Part shown: piece by piece, positions 1 through 7,158 of the stretch | Layout: each line of letters opens with the position of its first letter | How positions within the stretch are numbered: the first letter of the stretch is position 1 | Assembly (NCBI GenBank): GCA_016919605.1 | Contig: JACXTQ010000268.1 | Span: 1-17,735, forward strand | DNA: 17,735 nucleotides | DNA from: Methylovulum sp. | GTDB taxonomy: Bacteria; Pseudomonadota; Gammaproteobacteria; Methylococcales; Methylomonadaceae | Direction: 5' to 3' | The notes under the pieces: model-generated | The model's database searches: none | What the model was told of the DNA's origin: nothing | Seen by the model: the letters and a program-made list of their open reading frames with translations, nothing else | Translations under genes and position numbers: made by a program

Positions 1-156
1 CAAGCTTCTTCTGACGCTTCTAGCGCAATGTCTGCTGCTAACGACGCTTCTTCAAGAGCTGCTGCGGCTGAATCTGCTGCTAACCGTGCTGCCCAATACG
101 CACAAGAAACCAGTGCAAAATTGGACGGTATGTTCAAACACGCAATGACAAAATAA
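1..156 (+). CDS. Alanine-zipper (Lpp/OprI-like) lipoprotein, 3' end
   Basis: The open frame enters from the left edge and ends at TAA 154-156, leaving 51 residues. They are extremely rich in Ala and Ser, with small residues recurring in a heptad-like pattern (SAANDASSRAAAAESAANRA). The tail after this is short and basic and ends in HAMTK. This is the layout of the alanine-zipper lipoproteins (Lpp, OprI): a trimeric coiled coil in the periplasm, anchored in the outer membrane by an N-terminal lipid. The lipobox and signal peptide lie outside the window and cannot be checked. Many family members end in a basic residue, as here, which in Lpp is used for attachment to peptidoglycan; whether that happens here is inference. 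A strong terminator follows 24 nt downstream, so this is the last gene of its transcript. Confidence 0.75.
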   Translation, partial: QASSDASSAMSAANDASSRAAAAESAANRAAQYAQETSAKLDGMFKHAMTK

Positions 157-180
157 ATCGCAGTTTGATTTTTTTGTAAG

Positions 181-216
181 AAAAAGCCCGATGGTTTTCC
201 CATCGGGCTTTTTTTA
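181..216. terminator. Bidirectional rho-independent terminator
   Basis: The stem GCCCGATGG / CCATCGGGC closes a short TTTTC loop. It is flanked by an A-tract on the left and a T-tract on the right, so it reads as a hairpin plus U-tract on both strands. It lies between the convergent lipoprotein gene (stop at 156) and rdgC (stop at 240) and probably ends both transcripts. Confidence 0.92.
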
Positions 217-239
217 TCGCTAAAATCCGTGCTTAAGGT

Positions 240-1148
240 TTAAGCGCTTTGTTCGCCGCCGAACAATTCTAACAAACGTGGCAGAAACTGGGCTAGCTCC
301 AACGACATGATAGAAAAATCGGCATCAAAGCGATCAGCGTCGTTGTCGGTTTCAATATCGGCCACTTGGTCTTGGACTAAATCCAAAAAGCGTAAGCGTT
401 TGATGGCCAAATGCTCATCAACGATAAACGCCAGCCGATCCGCCCAATTCACCGCCAGCTTAATCACTTCCTTGCCCATATCCAGATGGTTTTTAATTTC
501 GGGCAACGCTAGGTCATGGCGTTTACAGCGGATAATCCCGCCCGCCTCTTCAGGGGAGCGCAGTTCGCATTCATCCTCAATTGTCAGATCATCCGGCGTT
601 TGTTGGGTGCTTAACCACTCGGTCATGGTGGCGATGGGTTTGTTGACCGTATTGATCGGTACGGCGGGGAGCGAGCCTAGGCTCTTGCGCAACAGGCTCA
701 GCAAATCTTCGGATGCTTTTGCCGATGCCGCATCGACAATAATCCAGCCGCCTTGGGGATCAATATATGCGTAAATTTTGCGGGAAAAAGTGAACGCTTT
801 TGGCAGCAGCTCAAAAATCAGCTCATCCTTAATGCTGGTGCGATCTTTCTTGCTTAACTTGCGGCCTTGTTGCTCCTCTGTTTCCTGAATTTTTTCCTGA
901 ACTAGTTCATTGAGTACCGAGGCAGGCAACACCCGCTCTTCTTTTTTGCCACACAGCATCATAAAACCATTGCTGCTATGCACCCATTGTTGTCCGCTTT
1001 TACCGACTGGGGTGGTCCAGCCAAACGAGGACTCTTCATGTGGTCCGCAGGGGCGGAAAGCCAACGCTTCAAGTTTTTGCTCCAACTCCTCTGCTGACAA
1101 GGTAAAGGCTTCAGTAAGACGAAAAATGCTAAGATTTTTAAACCACAT
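240..1148 (-). CDS. rdgC: Recombination-associated protein RdgC
   Basis: This 302-residue protein matches the RdgC family along its whole length; E. coli RdgC is about 303 residues. Recognisable stretches are the N-terminal MWFKNLSIFRLTE, the central AYIDPQGGWIIVDAASAKASE and the C-terminal half with LAFIVDEHLAIKRLRFLD. RdgC forms a ring-shaped dimer around duplex DNA in the nucleoid and restrains RecA-promoted strand exchange. The ATG at 1148 gives the usual family N-terminus, so this start is secure. The gene converges on the lipoprotein gene and shares its terminator. It diverges from the DNA glycosylase gene, so 1149-1235 must hold back-to-back start signals, although I could not assign clear promoter boxes there. 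Nothing is truncated. Confidence 0.95.
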   Translation of the reverse strand: MWFKNLSIFRLTEAFTLSAEELEQKLEALAFRPCGPHEESSFGWTTPVGKSGQQWVHSSNGFMMLCGKKEERVLPASVLNELVQEKIQETEEQQGRKLSKKDRTSIKDELIFELLPKAFTFSRKIYAYIDPQGGWIIVDAASAKASEDLLSLLRKSLGSLPAVPINTVNKPIATMTEWLSTQQTPDDLTIEDECELRSPEEAGGIIRCKRHDLALPEIKNHLDMGKEVIKLAVNWADRLAFIVDEHLAIKRLRFLDLVQDQVADIETDNDADRFDADFSIMSLELAQFLPRLLELFGGEQSA

Positions 1149-1235
1149 GGCGAGATGAATATCCTGTAAAAATAATGACCGTGTATTATCGCAAATTTAA
1201 CCGCCAGCACTGGAAAATTTATTAACAAGGTGCCT

Positions 1236-1763
1236 ATGACCAGATTAACCGGCTTTAAGCCCATTGCCGACAGCAATGCGACCGTACTGATTTTAGGCTC
1301 CATGCCTAGCGTCGCTTCATTGCAGGCACAACACTACTACGCCCATCCCAGAAATGCCTTCTGGCCAATTATGGCGGCTTTATTCGATACCGCACCGATA
1401 AGTTACCCGCAATGGCAATCCCTGTTGATGGGGCAGGGCATTGCCGTTTGGGATGTGTTGCAAAGTTGCCATCGCCCAGGTAGCTTGGATGCCAACATCG
1501 ACTTAAAAACCGTCCAGATAAACGATTTTGTCAGCTTTTACCGTCAACATCCGGCACTTTCCCGCGTGTATTTTAATGGCGGCATGGCTCAGAAACTGTA
1601 TCGGCAACGGATATTGCCGCTAGTGGGGGCGGAATTTGCGCATCTGCACTACCTGCGCTTACCCTCAACTAGCCCGGCCTATTCGGCAATGACTTTGCCG
1701 CAAAAAATCGCCGCTTGGCAAGTGATTAAACAAACAGCGACCCTTGAGACTGTGATAAAGTAA
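1236..1763 (+). CDS. DNA-deoxyinosine glycosylase (UDG superfamily, family 6-like)
   Basis: This 175-residue protein of the uracil-DNA glycosylase superfamily resembles the hypoxanthine-DNA glycosylases. Such enzymes cut the N-glycosidic bond of deaminated bases, hypoxanthine and sometimes uracil, to start base excision repair. Visible motifs are ILGSMPS (19-25), the active-site loop YYAHPRNAFW (34-43, with Asn40 the likely catalytic residue by family analogy) and the DNA-intercalation motif LPSTSPAYS (142-150). I chose ATG 1236 because AAGG at 1227-1230 lies 5 nt upstream; an in-frame GTG at 1230 would overlap that site and add two residues. The gene diverges from rdgC, so two DNA-maintenance genes share an intergenic region. 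Uracil versus hypoxanthine preference cannot be read from sequence alone. Confidence 0.85.
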   Translation: MTRLTGFKPIADSNATVLILGSMPSVASLQAQHYYAHPRNAFWPIMAALFDTAPISYPQWQSLLMGQGIAVWDVLQSCHRPGSLDANIDLKTVQINDFVSFYRQHPALSRVYFNGGMAQKLYRQRILPLVGAEFAHLHYLRLPSTSPAYSAMTLPQKIAAWQVIKQTATLETVIK

Positions 1764-1780
1764 GCCATTTTAAGGTGACT

Positions 1781-1825
1781 TGCTTAAGACCTTGGTCTTG
1801 CCGCTTAACTCTCCTCTCTTAAGCA
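1781..1825 (+). other. Nested inverted repeats in the darP leader
   Basis: TGCTTAAG (1781-1788) is the exact reverse complement of CTTAAGCA (1818-1825). An inner palindrome AAGACC-TT-GGTCTT (1786-1799) overlaps the left arm, so the two pairings compete. No T-tract follows, so this is not a standard terminator. It lies in the 116-nt gap before darP and could be a weak regulatory structure or chance. Confidence 0.35.
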
Positions 1826-1879
1826 GAACACCCATTTTACCGCCGACCCTGTCGGCAACAGGACAGCTTTTAGTTTGCT

Positions 1880-2497
1880 ATGAATGAAGAAAACGATTTT
1901 GACTATGAATACGAATATGATGAGAACGGCGAAATAGTTTATTACGCCGTTCGCCCTAATAAGACGCAATTAAAAAAAGACATCGCGGCGCTGTTTGACT
2001 TGGGCGAAAAAATGTCTCAACTGCCCGCCGCGCAATTGAGCACCTTAGGATTGCCCGACAATATTTACAAGGCTATTGCGCAAGTGTCAGGGATGCCGCT
2101 GAAAGGGGCGAGAAAACGCCTATTGAAATATATCGCCGGACAGTTTTATAAAATTGATGTGCAAGAATTTACCGACAAATTGGCGCGTCTTGAAAACAAA
2201 AGCGTCCACGCCGTTAGGGAGCATCACATCGTCGAACGTTGGCGTGAACGCCTGTTGGCGGAAGGCAATGAAGCTCTGAGTGAGTTGCTTGACGATTATC
2301 CTCATGCCGATCGCCAGCACCTAAGGCAACTGGTTCGCAACGCCCAGAAAGAAACCGAATTGGGTAAGCCGCCGAAAACCTCACGGTTGCTTTACCGTTA
2401 TCTGAAAAGCCTATTTGACTTTACCGGCGAACTTGATGAGGATAGCGAAGTGGAGCTGTTGGATGAACCGGAAGAAGAGGATGAAGAACTGGACTAA
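1880..2497 (+). CDS. darP: Ribosome biogenesis factor DarP (YjgA, DUF615)
   Basis: The 205-residue protein belongs to the YjgA/DUF615 family, which binds late 50S precursors and promotes maturation of the peptidyl-transferase centre. Family signatures are the acidic N-terminus followed by SKSEIKRD-like NKTQLKKDIAALFDLGEKM, then GMPLKGARKRLLKYIAGQF, and near the C-terminus HADRQHLRQLVRNAQKE followed by GKPPKTSRLLYRYLK. E. coli YjgA is about 183 residues. The extra length is a strongly acidic tail of about 25 residues (DEDSEVELLDEPEEEDEELD) and a Glu/Asp/Tyr-rich N-terminus. The Shine-Dalgarno is weak: GGA near 1860 is too far from the ATG. The stop lies 9 nt from the stop of the convergent CRP-like gene. 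Confidence 0.92.
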   Translation: MNEENDFDYEYEYDENGEIVYYAVRPNKTQLKKDIAALFDLGEKMSQLPAAQLSTLGLPDNIYKAIAQVSGMPLKGARKRLLKYIAGQFYKIDVQEFTDKLARLENKSVHAVREHHIVERWRERLLAEGNEALSELLDDYPHADRQHLRQLVRNAQKETELGKPPKTSRLLYRYLKSLFDFTGELDEDSEVELLDEPEEEDEELD

Positions 2498-2506
2498 ATG
2501 GCAAGC

Positions 2507-3163
2507 TTAGGAAGGGATTTTAATCAGCATGGTTTTTTCGTGGATTTCAATATGGCCTTTATGGCTTAAGTCCTTAAGTACCTTGTTGATCATTTCCCGT
2601 GAGGCACCGACCATACTGGCCAGCTCTTGCTGGGTGGGTCTGCGTTGGATGATAAAGTTACCGTTGTCATCTTTGACGGCCAGCTTATAGAGCACCTGAA
2701 TTGTCCGCTCATTGACATTGGATAATGCCAATTGCTTCACTTTTGTCGTCAGTTGCCTAACTTTTTGCGACAAATCGCCTAATAAATTGAGCGTCACATC
2801 AGGATGCTCGGTTAGCCAGACCGTAAAATCGGTTTTGGAAATCACCCCGCAGACGGTTTTTTCTAAGGTGATGACCGAAGCCGAGCGTGGTTCATTGGCT
2901 AGTAGCGCCAGTTCGCCAAAGTAAGAGCCGCTTTCTTGAGTCACTAAGGTGACTTCCCGTCCGCCATTGTCACTGGTAAAAATTTTCACTTTACCTGATA
3001 TGATAATGTAAAGCGAATCGGTCTCATCCTTCTCGGTAATAATGATGGTTTGCTTAGGAAATGTGCAACACTTTGCCTTTAGTGCCAATGATTCGATAGC
3101 GTCATTAGGAAGTAAGGAAAGGAAGGCGACTTTTTTTAAGCCTAACAAAGCATCTTGCTGCAT
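2507..3163 (-). CDS. CRP/FNR-family transcription regulator, probably cAMP-binding
   Basis: This 218-residue protein has a cyclic-nucleotide-binding domain (about 10-125), a dimerisation helix (about 126-147) and a winged helix-turn-helix (about 170-215). The phosphate-binding cassette reads FGELALLANEPRSASV, keeping the Gly-Glu-Leu (83-85) and Arg-Ser (93-94) that hold cAMP in E. coli CRP. There are no FNR-type N-terminal cysteines for an iron-sulfur cluster. The recognition helix GASREMINKVLKDL keeps the Arg-Glu pair of CRP (R189, E190), with Lys194 where CRP has its second Arg, so a TGTGA-like half-site is plausible. It is transcribed alone and converges on darP. Ligand and regulon are inference; cGMP or a ligand-free mode is possible. 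It may be relevant to the cyclase gene about 7 kb away. Confidence 0.88.
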   Translation of the reverse strand: MQQDALLGLKKVAFLSLLPNDAIESLALKAKCCTFPKQTIIITEKDETDSLYIIISGKVKIFTSDNGGREVTLVTQESGSYFGELALLANEPRSASVITLEKTVCGVISKTDFTVWLTEHPDVTLNLLGDLSQKVRQLTTKVKQLALSNVNERTIQVLYKLAVKDDNGNFIIQRRPTQQELASMVGASREMINKVLKDLSHKGHIEIHEKTMLIKIPS

Positions 3164-3195
3164 GGGGAATATTCCAGATTCGATATATTGCGTTG

Positions 3196-3225
3196 ATTAT
3201 AGTCGTTCAAACGCAAAAATGGAAA
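3196..3225 (-). promoter_or_regulatory. Sigma-70-like promoter for the CRP-like gene
   Basis: On the minus strand, TTTCCA (3225-3220) is followed after an 18-nt spacer by a perfect TATAAT (3201-3196). This would place the transcript start near 3189, about 25 nt before the ATG at 3163. The -35 box matches consensus at four of six positions. Confidence 0.5.
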
Positions 3226-3229
3226 CTTA

Positions 3230-3524
3230 ACGCTGAACGGCTAATATGTCAATGTCTAAGGTTTGATAATAGTAGAAAAGTTTACGTAAGGGGAGGGCGG
3301 GACAGAATCAGGGTAATTGTGCTATACGTCCGTTTTTTCGAAAATCAGTGCCGTTCCCTGGTTAGTCTTCAAACACGCAAGCTTAAGTGGTGTAGGCTCT
3401 TTTAAGTAAGGGGCAGTTTTTTTGTGGGTTCGTATGACACAATTTTAAATTACAGTGCTGTTTCACCCTATAATCCTTCCTTGCAAAACTAACGTTTAAC
3501 ACCACAATAGCCAAACTAATCCAG
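3230..3524 (+). promoter_or_regulatory. Intergenic region with candidate -10 box upstream of the sugar kinase
   Basis: This stretch between the divergent CRP-like and kinase genes shows no credible gene; the short open frames in it have no recognisable protein features. A perfect TATAAT lies at 3469-3474, about 50 nt before the kinase ATG, but no good -35 box sits at standard spacing. A T-tract at about 3418-3424 has no stem before it. No TGTGA-N6-TCACA site was found. Confidence 0.35.
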
Positions 3525-4577
3525 ATGATGACCGCAACCAATCTTGCCTATGTCATGGCCAACCACTTCACCGACGCCGTCAGTGCCGTTACGCCTTTAG
3601 GAAATGGGTTAATTAATGACACGTTTTTGGTCACTCCTCCCGATGCCAAGCAATTTGTCTTGCAACGCATCAATCGGCAGGTATTTCCTGAGCCGGAATT
3701 GATCACCGCCAATTTACTTATCTTAAACCAACACAGCCTACAACAGTCTGGGCTGAACTTACTGTTACCGGCTATTGTCCATACGAAGACAGGTGCGGCC
3801 AGTGTTAAGGACGAGCAAGGCGAGTGTTGGCGGGCGCAAAGCTTTATTGCCGACACGGACAGCTTAGAGTCGTTGCGCTCTTTAGCCGATGCTGCGCAAG
3901 TCGGTGACGCACTGGGGCGTTTTCATCGGCTGTGCAGCAGCCTTGATCCGGGCGCTTTGCATGATACGCTGCCAGGATTTCATGTTACTCCGGCCTATTT
4001 AAGCCATTATCAGGTATTGGCTTTGCAAACAACGGTAGCCGATCCGTTTTGTGCCGAGTTTATCCGCCAATTCCAAGCTCGCACCGCTGTTTTGGAAACC
4101 GCCAAACACCAAGGCCGTTTGCGCTTGCGGGTGATTCATGGCGACCCTAAACTCAATAATTTTTTGTTCGCCAAAAACAGCTCCGCTATTGTCAGCCTGA
4201 TTGACTTAGATACGGTTAAACCGGGATTAGTGCATTATGACATTGGCGATTGTTTGCGCTCGTGTTGTCACAATCTTAGTGACGATAGTTTTGATTTAGC
4301 GGTGGGAGTGGCCATTTTACAGGGCTATCTGCGCGAAGCGGGGACGTTTTTCACTGCTGACGATTATCATTATCTCTATGCCGCCATAGAATTGTTGCCG
4401 TTTGAATTGGGTTTGCGGTTTTATAGCGATTACTTGCAAGGCAATCGCTATTTTAAGGTGACTGATCCTGAACAAAACCTGCGTCGTGCTAGGGCGCAGT
4501 TCCGGCTTTGCACATCGGTGATGGCACAGCAAGCCGAGTTGACCGACATAATAAGACGTTTTACCATCAGTTTATAG
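3525..4577 (+). CDS. APH-fold kinase, NahK/AmgK-like (sugar 1-kinase family)
   Basis: The 350-residue protein has the aminoglycoside-phosphotransferase fold used by anomeric sugar kinases. The glycine-rich loop is GNGLINDTF (26-34). The strand FVLQRINRQVF (44-54) carries the LQRIN motif typical of N-acetylhexosamine 1-kinase (NahK) relatives in place of the usual APH lysine strand. The catalytic loop is VIHGDPKLNNFLF (203-215, with D207 and N212), and the metal-binding segment is LIDLDTVKPG (225-234). Members phosphorylate amino sugars such as GalNAc/GlcNAc (NahK) or MurNAc (AmgK) at C1 in the cytosol. No MurU-like nucleotidyltransferase or lacto-N-biose phosphorylase lies beside it, so the substrate stays open. 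An EamA transporter follows 16 nt downstream and is probably co-transcribed. The start could be either of two adjacent ATGs (3525 or 3528). Confidence 0.75.
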   Translation: MMTATNLAYVMANHFTDAVSAVTPLGNGLINDTFLVTPPDAKQFVLQRINRQVFPEPELITANLLILNQHSLQQSGLNLLLPAIVHTKTGAASVKDEQGECWRAQSFIADTDSLESLRSLADAAQVGDALGRFHRLCSSLDPGALHDTLPGFHVTPAYLSHYQVLALQTTVADPFCAEFIRQFQARTAVLETAKHQGRLRLRVIHGDPKLNNFLFAKNSSAIVSLIDLDTVKPGLVHYDIGDCLRSCCHNLSDDSFDLAVGVAILQGYLREAGTFFTADDYHYLYAAIELLPFELGLRFYSDYLQGNRYFKVTDPEQNLRRARAQFRLCTSVMAQQAELTDIIRRFTISL

Positions 4578-4593
4578 TTAGGATACCCCGCTT

Positions 4594-5508
4594 TTGACAT
4601 CTACCATCGTTACCGAACAGCGCCAACACTGGATAGGCTTTATCTTGGTGTTATTAGGGGCGTTTGGTTTTTCCGCCAAGGCGATTTTAATTAAGTTGGC
4701 CTATGCCGCCAACGTCCAAATTGATGCCATCACGTTGATGGCGTTGCGGATGGCGTTTTCGTTGCCCTTTTTTTTGATGGTGGCTTTTTGGCCTCAGCCG
4801 TCAGCCATAACCCGCGTAGCCATGACCGGCCAACAATGGTTGGTCATTATAGTCTTAGGTTTAATGGGGTATTATGTCGCCAGTTATTTGGATTTTCTGG
4901 GGCTACAAAGCATTTCAGCGGGGTTGGAGAGGGTCATCTTATTCCTTTACCCCACTTTTGTCGTGGTGTTTTCTGCGCTGTTTTACAGACGCAACATTAA
5001 CGTGCGGACAGGTGTCGCGCTGATATTAAGCTATGCAGGGATGTTGCTGGTCTTTTTTGAGCAGGTATCGTTGACGGCAAGCCCTATTTGGTTAGGTTCG
5101 GTGTTGGTGTTGGGTAGCGCGGTGGTGTTTGCGGTCTTTACGATGGGTAGCGGGGTAATGACCCATCGTATAGGTTCCACCCGCTTTACCGCCTATACCA
5201 TGATCGTGGCCAGTTTGGCGACGCTGCTGCATTTTAGCTTTAGCCACAAGCTTGACCTGACGCATCTGTCCATCGACATTTATAGTTTGGCTTTGATTAT
5301 GGCTATTTTTTCAACGGTGTTGCCGGCATTTTTGATGAATGCGGGCATCCGTAAAATCGGTGCCAGCTCGGCTTCCATCATCAGCACCATCGGCCCTATC
5401 GCCACCTTAGGGTTGGCATTTTTTTTGTTGGATGAGGCGATTACCACAATGCAATTGGCCGGAACGGCTTTGGTGTTGGTTGGTGTTTATGTAGCCGGTA
5501 AAAAATAA
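4594..5508 (+). CDS. EamA-family (DMT superfamily) inner-membrane transporter
   Basis: The 304-residue, highly hydrophobic protein has about ten membrane helices arranged as two EamA repeats (roughly 14-145 and 160-302). The first helix is GFILVLLGAFGFSAKAILIKLAY and the second repeat ends in a short KK tail. EamA proteins are drug/metabolite transporters, most often exporters of amino acids or related small molecules; the substrate cannot be read here. The start is TTG at 4594, with AGGA at 4580-4583 about 10 nt upstream. No ATG or GTG gives a complete first helix, so the rare start is needed. The gene begins 16 nt after the kinase stop, suggesting one transcript and a possible shared metabolite. 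No terminator is visible after it. Confidence 0.85.
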   Translation: MTSTIVTEQRQHWIGFILVLLGAFGFSAKAILIKLAYAANVQIDAITLMALRMAFSLPFFLMVAFWPQPSAITRVAMTGQQWLVIIVLGLMGYYVASYLDFLGLQSISAGLERVILFLYPTFVVVFSALFYRRNINVRTGVALILSYAGMLLVFFEQVSLTASPIWLGSVLVLGSAVVFAVFTMGSGVMTHRIGSTRFTAYTMIVASLATLLHFSFSHKLDLTHLSIDIYSLALIMAIFSTVLPAFLMNAGIRKIGASSASIISTIGPIATLGLAFFLLDEAITTMQLAGTALVLVGVYVAGKK

Positions 5509-5522
5509 AAGGTAATATTGTC

Positions 5523-5600
5523 TTTACATTGCCCCGTGCATTTTTTAAAGTCACTTTTCCGTAGTATGGTTTACCTAAGCTAGGCCATTTATGTTATAAA
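5523..5600 (+). promoter_or_regulatory. Candidate promoter region for the dapF-DUF484-xerC operon
   Basis: Two sigma-70-like arrangements are visible in the 135-nt gap. One is TTTACA (5523-5528), a 17-nt spacer and TAAAGT (5546-5551). The other is TTTACC (5570-5575) with TATAAA (5595-5600) at 19 nt. Each is only a partial consensus match, so this is a suggestion. The operon's first ATG is at 5644. Confidence 0.3.
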
Positions 5601-5643
5601 AACGGACAGCCATTCACCCTCACCAGCACATGATGAATAAACG

Positions 5644-7158
5644 ATGATTACCTTTACTAAAATGCAAGGGCTGGGCAATGATTTTGTGGTCATTGATGCC
5701 ATTTCACAAGCCATTGACTTAACGTCAGAGCAAATCCGCTTTATGTCAGACCGCCATTTTGGTATCGGTTTTGACCAATTGTTGTTGGTGGAACCTGCCA
5801 GCAGCGACAATGCGGATTTTAAATACCGCATCTTCAATGCCGATGGTAGTGAGGTGGCGCAATGCGGCAATGGGGCGCGATGCTTTGCGCGGTTTGTCCG
5901 TGACAAGGGCTTGTCTCATAAGGACAGCATTTGTGTGGATACCAATGCCGGGCAATTGACTCTATCTTTTAATGATAATGGCCTGGTTACTGTCAATATG
6001 GGTATACCTCGCCACGCCCCCCATGAAATTCCCTTACAGGCCGAACAGGAATCAAAATTTTATACTGTTGCCGTCAATGATACCGAAAAGGCTTTTGGCG
6101 CAGTGTCTATGGGTAATCCTCATGCGGTTATCCAGGTCAACGACATCAGGACTGCACAGGTTAAGGACATCGGCGCCGCACTGGAAAGCCACTCGGTTTT
6201 TCCTGAACGCGCAAATATTGGCTTTATGCAGGTACTTGACCGCCAACATATTAAATTGCGGGTTTACGAGCGAGGCACTGCCGAAACGCTGGCCTGTGGT
6301 AGTGGTGCCTGTGCTGCGGTGGTGATTGGCATTGAGCAGCATTTGTTAGATCATGACGTGACCGTTGAGTTGCCGGGCGGAACGTTGAAAATCCATTGGG
6401 GCGGACGTGGAGAGCCGGTGTTGATGACCGGGCCGGCGGTGTCGGTGTTTGACGGTAACATTAGCCTGACTAACGAGCCGTATATCTCTGAGTTGTCCGA
6501 AATACAAGTGGAGCGGTATCTGCAAAAACATCCTGAATTTTTCAACGAGCATCTAAATTTGCTGGAGCAAATCCACATTCCCCATCCTAGCGGTAATGCG
6601 GTGTCGCTGATTTCTAAACAATTGGAAATATTTAGGAGCCGCCATCATGAAATGGAAAGCCAATTGATTGAGCTGATCGACATTGCACGTGATAACGACA
6701 CGTCCATCATGCGTATGCATAAGCTCTCATTAGCCTTATTGGATGCCACTACCCTAGCAACGGCTGTCAAAAATCTCAACATTGCCTTATGTGAATACTT
6801 TTTCACCGATTTTGTCGCCATTAGAATCATTAAAGAGCCGCCGTATTACGATTTGCCGGACTTATTCATTGCCCCGCATAGCGAACAACTCAAGCCATTC
6901 CTTAAAGAATTGTCCACCCAACAGCCCGGTTGTGGACGACCAACATTGGCACAAGCACGCGTATTGTTTGGCGAAGAGGTGGCCGCCGCTGTCAAATCCT
7001 GTGCGATTATCCCGATGGTGTTCACCGAATTGGAAGGTATACTCGCCATTGGCAGCTGCGAAGATGATCGTTTTGTTGACGGTATGGGGCACTTGTTTTT
7101 AAAACAAATGAGCGAGTTGGTCGGCACCCGCTTTATCGCCTTATTAAAGCAAGCCTAA
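5644..7158 (+). CDS. dapF: Diaminopimelate epimerase fused to a DUF484 domain
   Basis: This 504-residue frame contains two proteins that are normally separate. Residues 1-275 are a complete DapF, which interconverts LL- and meso-diaminopimelate for lysine and peptidoglycan synthesis in the cytosol. It starts MITFTKMQGLGNDFVVID, has the active-site cysteines in QCGNGARC (Cys74) and TLACGSGAC (Cys218), and ends VFDGNISL as the stand-alone enzyme does. From about residue 283 a full DUF484 (GAF-like) domain follows: ISELSEIQVERYLQKHPEFF, then IPHPSGNAVSLISKQ, to TRFIALLKQA. The linker is about 7 residues. At the junction, TGA (6467-6469) and TAA (6471-6473) occur in the other two frames, and no ATG or GTG precedes the DUF484 start. 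A one-base indel could therefore have joined two genes, either in nature or by sequencing error. The stop overlaps the xerC start by one base. Confidence 0.9.
   Translation: MITFTKMQGLGNDFVVIDAISQAIDLTSEQIRFMSDRHFGIGFDQLLLVEPASSDNADFKYRIFNADGSEVAQCGNGARCFARFVRDKGLSHKDSICVDTNAGQLTLSFNDNGLVTVNMGIPRHAPHEIPLQAEQESKFYTVAVNDTEKAFGAVSMGNPHAVIQVNDIRTAQVKDIGAALESHSVFPERANIGFMQVLDRQHIKLRVYERGTAETLACGSGACAAVVIGIEQHLLDHDVTVELPGGTLKIHWGGRGEPVLMTGPAVSVFDGNISLTNEPYISELSEIQVERYLQKHPEFFNEHLNLLEQIHIPHPSGNAVSLISKQLEIFRSRHHEMESQLIELIDIARDNDTSIMRMHKLSLALLDATTLATAVKNLNIALCEYFFTDFVAIRIIKEPPYYDLPDLFIAPHSEQLKPFLKELSTQQPGCGRPTLAQARVLFGEEVAAAVKSCAIIPMVFTELEGILAIGSCEDDRFVDGMGHLFLKQMSELVGTRFIALLKQA

Noticed and set aside
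3193..3405. 70-codon plus-strand frame between the CRP-like and kinase genes
   Set aside because: It starts inside the likely CRP promoter, has no domain or ribosome site, and its residue mix is unlike a protein.
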